From: Trileptium ribeirensis
Taxonomy: Eukaryota; Nematoda; Enoplea; Enoplida; Thoracostomopsidae
Reading direction: 5' to 3'
DNA length: 64,000 nt
Assembly: GCA_030248225.1 (NCBI GenBank)
Contig: JASANE010018635.1
Coordinates: 60,611 to 124,610 of the forward strand
Under the pieces are notes generated by a model that saw only the letters and a list, made by a program, of their open reading frames with translations, was not told the DNA's origin and made no database searches. Positions 23,301-35,300 of the stretch are shown piece after piece. The translations under genes were made by a program, and so were the position numbers. Position 1 is the first letter of the stretch. Each line of letters opens with the position of its first letter.

Positions 23301-26300
23301 TTAACAAACTGACGTTGAAACAACTTGTTATTATCAAACTTTCAGTGTCACTCTTTTATTTTCGCTGTCTAGCAAAAGTTCTTGGAGTAGGAAATGGGTT
23401 AGCGAATGAAATCGCGTTTTAGTTGGTCGGATTTGTCCAGGCAGGTGTGTTCACTGGTAGTGTTAACATTGGAATGCATCTAGCTAATTTCACTGCATTT
23501 TTTGACAAATTGACGTTGAAACAACTTGTTATTATCAAACTTTCAGTGTCACTCTTTTATTTTCGCTGTCTAGCAAAAGTTCTTGGAGTAGGAAATGGGT
23601 TAGCGAATGAGATCGCGTTTTAGTTGGTCGGATTTGTCCAGACAGGTGTGTTCACTGGTAGTGTTAACATTGGAATGTATCTAGCTAATTTCACTGCATT
23701 TTTTTGACAAATTGACGTTGAAACAACTTGTTATTATCAAACTTTCATTGTCACTCTTTTATTTTCGCTGTCTAACAAAAGTTCTTGGAGTAGGAAATGG
23801 GTTAGCGAATGAGATGGCGTTTCAGTTGGTCGGATTTGTCCAGGCAGGTGTGTTCACTGGTAGTGTTAACATTGGAATGCATCTAGCCAGTAGGCTTATT
23901 CTCGTGATTGCGTTTAGTATGTTAGATGACCATTCTATAATGCACATACATGAGTATGAAGTGACATAAAAAGAAGCAAAATGCGTGTAGTACCAAGACT
24001 TTTATGCTGATGAAGCACTCTTCTTTCACACAATCTAAAGCGTTTGAAAATGAGGGGCAACGCATGTTGGACTCAAGCCAAGGTGCTACATCAGGGATGG
24101 TTAAAGAAATAATGGCGTGTAAAAATCGGAGAACGAATTGACATCACAAGACAAAGTACTAATTTTGTACCGCTTTATACAAAAATGTGAAAATTTTGCT
24201 CTGGAACAGATTAATAGGGCACCGCTATAAATTTGATGTCAACTAACTCACAAAATTAGATGAGGCAAGGCAGGAAATTTAAGATATCGTCCGTTTTAAC
24301 TTGAACGTTAAAGGTCTTATGCACGTGCAGTCAAAACCATATTTCTGTATACCATATTATATAATTTCTGAAATATTAACTCTGTTCAAGGTATCAGTCT
24401 CGTGTTGGTCATTCACTTTCGCGGTTTGATTAAAATTTTTTCAGCAAATAGGTATTTACGTCCGACAATAATTAAACACGGTTAGTAGTCTAATGCACAT
24501 TAAGCACCAAATGGACTAGCTAAACGTAGCGTAGAATTAATAGTGTCATTACATTATTTTTTTACTATTTTACTATTTACTGTGTATAATAATGAAACAT
24601 GTGATTTCAGGCAGCGTGATGGTAACAAAAAATCCGTGCATTTCACCTGGCGATGTGCGTCGTTTTACTGCCGTTGATGTACCGGCCTTGTATCATATTG
24701 TCGATTGCATCGTTTTTCCTCAAGTAGGACCTCGACCGCATGCGGACGAAATGGCAGGTTGGCGCGCAAGTAGTTATTTAGCCTTTTAGCCCGGAAGTTT
24801 TAACCGATTTCAGGCAGTGTGTTGGTAATAAAAAATCCGTGCATTTTGCCTGGCTATGTGTGTTGTTTTACTGCCGTTGATGTGGCAGTCTTGCATCATA
24901 TTGTTGATTGCATCGTTTTTTTCGCAAGTGGAACCTCGACCGCATGCAGACGAAATGACAGGTTAGTCTGCAAGTTGTTGTTTAGCATCTTGACACAGAA
25001 ATTGTAAAGCGTATTTTGCGCAGTTGTCTAGCGCGGTTGCTATTGTGTTCCTAGTTCGGCTCGTTTTAATGTTTTTCGCAATGAAAGATACTGACAAATA
25101 AAACAATAAGGCGAAATCTGGTGATGGAAAAGCATTTTAAAATTATTATTGAAAGGAGATGGAGTTTCCTGCGGTGTATACCATCTACTTAATATATTAT
25201 TGAGATGTCTGGCTTGGACTGCTGATTTTAGGTTTTTTAGAATTTTTCATCCGAAAAAACATTACTTATCTAATTACATCAGTAAAATGGCGCGAACGTG
25301 TCCTAAATCCCGAACACAATAGTCAATTCAATTTGTTGATGTGTCAACTGAGTACGAGTGTCATTTTGAACGCTCACCTCACAATTCGTAATATTTCTTG
25401 CTTTAATTGAGCATCTGTTTTTGAAGTTTATAGAGCTGTTTATGTGATGAAATTTCGAACGGGTCGTACGATTTTCTATTGTTTTTATGTAAAAGATTAT
25501 TAAAATTATCAGAACGTAGTGGAGATTCTGTGTTGCAGGGAAGAAATCTTTTAAATTCCGTCTGTGTGTGTGTGATCGGCCATAACTCGAGAACGCCTGA
25601 ACCGATGTTCATGATTTTGGGTTCATTCGAACCGGCATCCCTGAGCGTTTTTCGATTTGCGGTGTGGCTCAGGTGTCAGAGGTCAAAATATGGGTTTTTT
25701 GGCCCCATTTTAGTACCCTTCAATTGAAGCAAGGTTATTTTTATTTTAACTTTCGAATTTTTTTCTCTGGATGATTTTATTTCATAGTAAAATGATAAAC
25801 GCCGATGCCTCTTTTTTGTTTTTCGATTACGACTCCGGTTCTGAATTTATGGCGTTTGGTTTGAGGTACGGGATCATGGCGCCCCAATGGTTCCTCGATC
25901 GAAAATTTGTTCTGACATCCAGGGTGGCTGAAAAGTGTTAACTGGGGGTCTTCGGGCATGGCAAACTCATTGCTGGTGTTGATTTTGCTCTGCGAACTAT
26001 GGTTCTATAGCTACAGGAGTGTGGCGCCGCCATGATTCATCGACCCAAAATTCCTGATTTTACTATTACGTCCTGGGAGGTTGATGGCTTGCACTTGGGA
26101 GTTTTGGCGCATGGCAAACTTACTACCGGTGTTAATTTTGTTCTAACTCGTGCGGTATTGCGTGATATCCACATATATCATATCGACGTATTCTATAGAG
26201 AGCTGATTGGCTGTGCACGCAAAAGGCATAGGTGTACCTTTGTTTCCCTACGTTCTGCAATCTCGATAGAGTTACTAGTACACTTGCTTCTATGTATAAC

Positions 26301-29300
26301 AATGTTTTTGTCATTTATGCGGGCACTAAAACTGTAATATTTGTGCGTAGGTATGTTCAAAACTCAAACACTAATCGAAACGGTTGAATTTAAACTGACT
26401 GGCTCGATTTTAATAATCGAATTATGAGAATTCAACTAATGTTGACTTTGTAATAAATTCATAAAATTATTGCAGCAACCAAACTTGAATTCATTCAAGC
26501 AAACAATTTGAATTAATATAGCGGGTATTTTTAACTGCACAAATTCATTTCCGATTGCCAAATATTGTAAATCGATCGAATTTTATCACGTCCCGTGGTT
26601 TTACCATATCTGTGCCCGTGCCCACATCTTGTCATAGCCTACCGTTGGGGAGAAACGTATAAAGAATTGCCTACTATAACTAGTAGAAGACCAGTGTTCT
26701 CTATCATTTTTAAAAATTTTACCTCAAAATTACAAAATTTGTAACCCAGTTTTTTGTGCTTTTGCTGCCCCTGAAGTTTCCTCGCCTTGAATGCTTTCAA
26801 GGACACTGCTTTTTGTTGATGGATGGTTAACGAGAAGCAAGGTATCGTTTTTAATTTTAGGATCAGATTTGGATGGTGATGAATATGCTGTATTTTGGCT
26901 AAAGGATATAATGATGGAGCGCAACGAGAAAGCGGCCGATTTTTCAAAGGAAAAACCTCAGGAATCGATGTTTCGACTTACGGTATTTTTGATACATTAC
27001 TGACGCTAGCTCTTAGCTAACATGAATGGCAATGTGGACATAGGGTTTCTGCTCCTTAAAGTACCGCTATATTAGTAAAAAAATTAGAGAGTGAAATGCC
27101 GATACACAACCTCATGCATAGAATTCGAAATTTAAGTTTCATATATCTTTTCAAAGTTTTGACAAGCTTCATTGTTTTGTGAGAGCTGAAGTTAATAAAA
27201 TAGATTGAGAATTTTGTTGGGGACATACCCCTGAGAAGGCACATTACACTAGTGATCGTAGTTCATGTGGACATTATCTGCTACACAGTGGATCTGTAGT
27301 GACATTTAAATCTATGGCTGCATTGTTTATTTGGGACGGTACTTTCTTGTCACAGCTGCTAGCCTGCTATGCATGCATAAATAACTGAGCAGAAGTTATT
27401 CGTAAATATTGTTTGGTTACAGAAGGGAAAATTAAAAGATATTCTATGATAATCAAGATGTGTTGAAAGTACTACCTAATTCTAGACTCTGAATTCCATT
27501 TGTGTCAGACATTGCTGTAGTTGTCTTCAGATGCCTTAGAATAACGATAAGTTATGTTAGAGGAGACATCTTTTACTAGCGAGACAGCTGAAAGACTTGT
27601 GGGAGTTGGGTGTAAAACAAAGTCTTTTGTCAGATCCTGTTGGTTGCTTCACATTTTACTGGCTGCGCACGAAGAGTTTAACACACTACGAGACGATGCG
27701 TTGGGGTCAGTGATAATAGACAAACACCAGGGAGTAACCGGAATTCCGGTTCCGGTTCCGGCGAAAATCGTGTTCCGGTTGCGGTTCCGGCAAAGGGCAA
27801 AAACCATACCGGAACCGGAATTCCGGTTTAAAAATTTGGTTTGAAATTTTCCACGTTTTTTGCTTCATCCTATAATCCAAACATAGCTCCAATACAACCA
27901 AGCAAAAGAAAAGATTAACTAACCAATTGGCCGTGTGAAACGTAAGTAAGGCACATAGTTAGAGCAGGAATTTTTAATAATAACCTGCAGGAGTTTGTTA
28001 AATCAAAGCCAGGTCGATGCTTGTAGCAGCTATTTTACACATCCAGAAGTCTGTGGAATACGTTTGAATTAAACCGGTCCAACTCGGTAACAGAGTATGG
28101 CTTACGCAGAAGTACTTAGGGTATGCTTGGCTAACATAAATTGCTTCAAGAACCAGCCAATGCGCTTGTAAACTTGGTAAATCAGTCTAACTGAATTAAA
28201 CTAACGTTATCTCCAACGCAGCTAGAAACTGCTTTCTTGGCAAAGAACTGTATTTATTGAAACTGTGCGAGCAGCATCACAGTGTGTCTCATTTATAGCA
28301 TTCTGATTAGAAAGTTACCATCATTATCTTTAACTTACGGGCACTGTTTGTCCAAAACATACGGGCACTAGCCTAAACAGTGTCCCTCATCACTGACCAG
28401 AAAATTACCTTCTATCTATTATTTTCTCTTAGAATCATATAAGCCAATAATTTCAAGTTTCCTACAGAAGAACATGTAACAAACGTATGTGTAGGAAAGC
28501 AAGGCGACTGGAGACAGAGCTAAAGTGTGTATTCTACGCTCCAAGCTTTGTAAGCGTATTCGATTTGACGCAGTATACGGAATGGTGTATAGTGGAAGGC
28601 ATTTTTGCTCTGGGTGTCCAAAAATCGACATATTTAATCGACAAATAAACATTATTAGCTTTCTCAGTCTCTTTAAAGTTTCAGAAAGGCAATAATACCA
28701 CCGCAATACATTAAGTTTAATGTAAAAGTTATTTTTAATGGATTTTAAATCCACTATACCTTCATTTCTTCCATGATCTGTTTTACTATATATAAATTTC
28801 GAAGACCAGGTTCCGGATCCGGTTTAAATGGACGGTTCCGGTTGCTGGTTCCGGTTCCGGTAAATTTCGGTTCCGGTTATTTCCTGCCTGTTGCCTTTGT
28901 GGTTAGGGTTATCTTGAGGGACCAAGGTGTAATACATGCCAAACCGTTCTCGACATACTAAAACTAAGTCGGTGGGCTACCAATCCCAGAACCCCCGATC
29001 TAAGCTGTTCTTTTTTCTAACGATGTAATGTATTGCCCCTCAGAGTTACCTGGATCGCCTTTGTGAAAAAGTATCTCGGTAGTTTCTTGCAGACTAAAAT
29101 GCATAAACAACATGTCTCGTATACACATTCAAAAACCAGAACTTACTTCAGGAATATTCGAAAGTAAAATACAACTAAATTTTTGAGTGTTATTATTATA
29201 GAATTGAAATATGGTAGCTAGTTAATCAATATTGCTCTTTATCTGCTGGTTATAATTGCTATTATTTTGTTTTATTTTCTACGCCTATGAAATAATTTTG

Positions 29301-32300
29301 TTTCAGAAACAAGACATGATTGCCTTTTTTAAAGCCTACGTCACTCAGGACTCAATTGGGAATATTGCTACTGCCCATCTTGTCGCTGCCGACCGCTTTG
29401 GGTTGTTCGAACCAGTCGCCGAAAGCATTGCTCATAAACACTCAGTTGCAGGTTCGTTATACATTTTTCTAGTGGTTGTGTTTTTGAAATATTAATATAG
29501 ATTGTTTATTTGAATATTTTTATATTAACACTGTTGAAAGCTCACGCCCAGGTATATTTTATGAACAATAGCACAATAGACGGACCCGTCTACCATGCAC
29601 ATTCAGTTTTATTTTTAGTTGATTTTCCGAAAACGGGTATTGCACCTGCACCTTTGGACGAGTACGAACGCCCGACAAAGTTTCCAGATTTTCTTCAGCG
29701 TTCGTCGCGAAATACCTACCGGAGCAAACATATGTTGGGACAACTGTATCGTAAAGTAAGTTGAGTATCCGCCAGACTTGACTGATGGCTGGACCGAAAG
29801 GTGACAGTCATTTATAGCGTGTACTGTACATACATATGTAGTATATTTGTTATTTTAGCATTGCAAACACTAGTAACTCGCAAGCGAGGGTGAAACTGAG
29901 TGTGCGTGGTTTCATTTTTAGGTTATTTTATTTAACCACATGTAACAGGCTGGGTTTAATGAATATACTATCCTAAAAACTTTTGAACCATGAATCCATG
30001 GAAAATCTTAAAACCTCTTTAAAACCTTGAAACTCTCAATTATTTCAATACATTAAGCTCTTCATATATTTGTGTTTACCTTCAGTATGTGAGATAGTGT
30101 TCTTATACAACTAATTAGGGTTCTTTTAAATTCTGCTTCATTCACAGCAGTTAAAAATTTCGCAAATATTTCAAGTTTTTAAATAAAAAATAACTCGAAT
30201 GTTATCTGTTATTAACACGACCGGATCTGTCGATGGCAGATACGCGTCAGAAATTACCGTCGAATTTCGAGCGAGCGAGTGGCTCGTTCGAATTTCGAAA
30301 CTATTTAGTTAATAGTTAATATTAGTTAATAGTAAATTCTATTTTTAGAGTAAATTTATTCCAAGCAAATCTTGAGCGACAGTCATTCTGGCGGGTACTG
30401 TAATAAGACTCACTACAATATAACTAGTAACTGGCGAGTGTGAAACTGCAAGTTTTCATTTTTTAGATATTTTTAATCATCTGTAACGGGCTGTGTTTGA
30501 TGAATCGTGAAAAGGTATAATATAGTCAAGTTGGGCTCTAGCTAGCAAAACCATCATATCCAGCGGGCTTGGCAACCTAGTAGGCACTCGTTGTAAGGTA
30601 AAAAACAAGCAACGACACGGCGGAATCTAAAAAATCACTGTTAGGATCGTTGAGCCATATTTGGGCCCACAGCAGTCCAGGTAGTGGTGCAACAAAAAAG
30701 TCGTAAAAGTTATAGACCTCGAAGCTGATCCTTAATGGTGGTTTCCATATTTCGATGCCAAGCCTATGTCGTGAGATATGGGCTGCGAAATTTGGCAAAA
30801 CAATATTAAAAACAGTTTTTCGATTTTCACCCGGATGATGGGGTCAGAGCTGTTCGCGCTCAACTAAAGGGCACATCATCGCCACTTTTGCTATCGAACA
30901 AAGAAATTTGTTGAAATACGTCCATCCGAAAATGTGTTATGAATGGCAGCGACAGACAAAAAATATATTTTCACAATATTCCCCGTGGCGCCCTCAGTGG
31001 AAACTCGGCTTGCTTCGCTCGGTCCGTTTCATATATTTTGTTAAAGTGGATATGCTAAAATATGCGAACAGTGTTTCATCACCACATCATCGCCACTTTT
31101 GCTATCGAACAAAGAAATTTGTTGAAATACGTCCATCCGAAAATGTGTTATGAATGGCAGCGACAGACAAAAATATATTTTCACAATATTCCCCGTGGCG
31201 CCCTCAGTGGAAACTCGGCTTGCTTCGCTCGGTCCGTTTCATATATTTTGTTAAAGTGGATATGCTAAAATATGCGAACAGTGTTTCATCACCACATCAT
31301 CGCCACTTTTGCTATCGAACAAAGAAATTTGTTGAAATACGTCCATCCGAAAATGTGTTATGAATGGCAGCGACAGACAAAAATATATTTTCACAATATT
31401 CCCCGTGGCGCCCTCAGTGGAAACTCGGCTTGCTTCGCTCGGTCCGTTTCAAATATTTTATTAAAGTGGATATGCTAAAATATGCGAACAGTGTTGTTGT
31501 TTTTCGTGCTCATAATATTTTGTTTTAGCCACAACTTGTATAATTATGTTTGATATTGAGTGCTATGTAACCAAATTTATATTGTTTACTGGCTATTGTT
31601 TATAATTCGGCCTACGTTTCAAGTAATGTTTTCCCCAAGACGGAATCGTTACCTTTTCAAACAGAACTCGCTAGCTAAAATTATTTTTGTCTCTCAGCCT
31701 GCAGATAAGCCTACTCTTAGCCTGGTGCGAAATACAGTATTCGTAAGAAATGAGTGCTGCTCGATCAATGTTCGCTCGACAAATTCAAAATTCTGTTCCA
31801 AATGTGTTGCTCGAAATTTCGCTCGAGACATGTTCGAAATTTTGGCGCGCTTTTTTAATTTGTCCAAAAAGCTTGTTTTTTTAATTTGTCGAGGACATTT
31901 TATATTTTGATAAATTTCTGGTCGATGTTCGTTCTTTTGTTCGAAAGTTGATACTCATTTCTAACAAGTAATACAGTTATGATTGTTACCGATCGTATAC
32001 AATTTTTTGGCAGATTAGAACAAAGTTGTTTTTGAGGATCTAAAATTTTCAGAACAATGCGAAGTTAAAGCTATGCTGCTGTACTTAAGTGTAATTTTCT
32101 AAACAAAAACTGTCCGAATTTTGTTTATAGTATGCTAAAAATTTAGTAGTCTTGAATCACGAAAAGTAATCAAAAATTTTTATCTAATTTGCACCAAAAT
32201 AACATTTAATTTTTCGCAGGTCTGATAAAAACTACGAATTGTGTAGATATTATTTTCGACATAGATATTTGATAAGCAAGCGATATTATGAGCTGTGTAC

Positions 32301-35300
32301 TTATCTTTATTGATAAATCAAAAGAAATATGTGTGTTCGAATGTCACGAATTACAGTCAAAAATAAGTGCAGTGGAAATCAATAAGTGTAACGCAATGGC
32401 AATACGATGGAAATAGCAATTTCGTTTAATCACAAACAATCGGAATTTAAGAAGTTTAGTTTGGTTGAAAATAATAGAAATTTTAGACTAAATTTTTTGT
32501 CAAGTCTCAAAAATATTTCAAAATTTTCTTTTTTTCGGTCTTTTGTGCCAAAATCAAAATTCTTATTTTTATCCAAATCCTTTTTTTGGGCAGAATAAAT
32601 TGATCTTTTTTAAGCGTTATAACAAGTTCATAATTTTTTTTTAATTTGTTTTGTTTTAAATGCTTAAATTTATAAGAAACATATTGATTTTTGTCAAAAT
32701 TTTTCTTACATTCATTGCTTTAATATTATTGCAAATTTTTAGGATGTGGAAAATATTTCGTTCTAAATGTTGTGAGTTTTTTGGGTATAAGATAGTTGAA
32801 ATTGAAAACCATTTTCGGTTTTGGTTTTTAGAAAATAAATCGGCTATGAATTCCCCGATTTAAATACGGTTAGGTAGTAACCATATCCTGCAAGCACCAT
32901 AAACGGCACATAAACTTAAACATAAACGTCACTTTTGGCGTCATATTAACTTGGATAAAATTTAGTTAAATTTTGATAAAATTTAGAATGGTAAATTTGA
33001 AACGAACTCAACCTACTTAAGTCAATTTACACCACTGCTCGTTTTCATCTAATGTAGATCCACAGTGCTTTTATATATTGCTACAAATGATTAATTATTA
33101 TTACTCGATATGACAGGCCAAAATTACATTTTTAGTCTGAAAAACTCGAAGCTTACCTGTTCTGATGTCTCAAATCGATAAAAACGATTTCTAATAATAA
33201 ATTTTAACATGTAAATACATCATACGCTTGCTCCCGCATTAGAAATCATTCATTGTGGAATTTTTTTTATCTCGGATGATTATTATTGATTATGCAGATA
33301 CGTTCTGGGTAGAAATAAGTACATTATAATCCATCGAAAATTTCAGTCGATATCGATGTAATGAAATTTCATCGGCTTGGATTTTATGGCAATTAAGTTT
33401 CATTTATTTGTAAAGTTCGATTAAACGAAATTCCGATGGATTGCTATTTCGTCTGACTTACATTGCACTTATTTTTGGCCTAGACTGCAGTTTTATCCAG
33501 AAGGGAAATACTTGTAATAAGTTTAACCGCAGTTGTTCTGTTTGAGAGGTTTAGAACAACACTGTCAAGCTCAAAAATCTTGCCTTATATTTCCCCTCCG
33601 GTTATCGCTGTTTTATTTTCGTGTGAAACAAGCGGCTTTAATTCAAAACCAGGTATCGAAACTTTGAAAAAAGTATTGTTTTGTGTTCACTTTATGACAG
33701 ATTAAGTTGATCGAAGATATTTTGGCACTTGGACAGACGGCAACGCAGATTACAGTTGATCAGGATCTCGTTGTCGACGGATGGGAGTTGTTTAAAGATG
33801 ACGCCATTCGAACGCGAAATATCTACAATTCTCACATTCAAGGTTTGCTGGATACGTATGGCATCGATGACGAATGGCAATTGATATCGGGTAAACAATA
33901 CAGTACTCACGAAAAATGGCCGTGGCATTTCGAGCGAGTCGCGAACAAGTCTTGAGCGAGTGGCTCGCTCGAGATTTCGAAACTATTCAAATTACTTGTA
34001 ATTTCTATTTTTTGGAACAATTTTATTTCGAGCGAGCGGCAGTCATTTTTGGCAGGTATATACTGTACATATATGACTACCTTAAGTCTTGTGCGAAATA
34101 GACTTACAAAAGTGCATATTATATAAAAATCGAAAGCAAACGATATCACAATCGAATGATATTCGATTAAATGAAACGCAAAATAAGAATAAATTGATCA
34201 GTCACACACAATTTTTTGACGCATTCGAACTTCGTTAAACTGACCGAACACGACCAATTTTCCTTAAATGCGAACGATCGAAATCGAACGACATTTCGTT
34301 CGATTTATGAACACTGAAGTTTGACTGTAACTCTAGTTCTGTGATTTTAGCTGAATGCGGCCGAGAACCAGTCAATCTGGTTTTAAAAGTATAATTTTTG
34401 GAACAACTATGCTTGATTGAAGCCTTCTGTTAAATTATTTGATGTGCTGTGTTCGATAGCTGTTCGAATAATACCGGGGCGTTCATTAAACGTGGCTACA
34501 TTTTCGCAAATTAAGTGCTTGACTGTGTTTATCGATGTACCTTTGGTGTTTGGTTGCTTTGATCTCGACATACATTTCTGACAGCGGTGGTATTTTGTAT
34601 CCTATCCTGGTAGCTGTTTAAGTGCGGCTGTGCACCGGCCTGAATTTCAATAAAACTTAATGTGCTTGGTACATAAATGTATGAAATCTGTTTCTTGTTT
34701 ATTTCTAGGTCACATGACACGCATTCGTAATCGACTCTCTGATGGCGATCGCGAAGATTTCTCGTTCTACAATACCGAAAAAATTGTGGAGCTTCGAATT
34801 GGAAAATTATGGCAACAATTTCGCGACCAATTTTTTCAAGACTATCCTGAACTAGATGATCCGGATGATATTGAAAGTAAATTTTTGAATCTGTTAGAAC
34901 TCACAAACATTTGTATTGCCAATGTTTTGTTAAGGGAATAAAGTTAAACGATTACGTATACAAAGAACTCACAATTAACATTTGTATTGCCAATGTTTTA
35001 TTAAGGGAATAAAGTTAAACGATTACGTATACAAAGAACTCACAATTAACATTTGTATTGCCAATGTTTTGTTAAGGGAATAAAGTTAAACGATTACGTA
35101 TACAACTCTCATTCTGTATTCCCCATTCGCTAAAAATTTTACCTGGATGCGTGAGCACGGCGGCCCAAGTTCGAAACTCGGTGGCACCGTATTATGAAAG
35201 GTATAACGATATGGGATATTCCCGGTTATACTCGGGTTCTAACTCTGAAACTTCCTAAATTCAGTCACTTTCATTACTTTGCGGTACAATAACTTCATTC

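Larger units (their letters stand above)
24603..25008. repeat. tandem duplication containing RdRP exon 8, 2 x about 203 bp
   Basis: The unit 24603-24805 (acceptor, exon 8, donor and about 48 bp of intron) is followed directly by a diverged copy at 24806-25008. Both begin gatttcag and continue past the donor with related intron sequence. The period is 203 bp. The exonic part differs at about 20 positions plus one inserted base. Confidence 0.9.
29890..31495. repeat. GAGCGAGCG-family repeats with embedded MITE and 3' tandem array
   Basis: Reverse-oriented copies start at about 29890 and again at 30428 (ctagtaactggcgagtg). They share ccacatgtaac and taaaaac blocks with 35.5 kb and finish with ggaaactcggcttgcttcgc. 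A degenerate MITE is embedded at 30239-30400. The 3' 210 bp is amplified three times. Confidence 0.6.
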
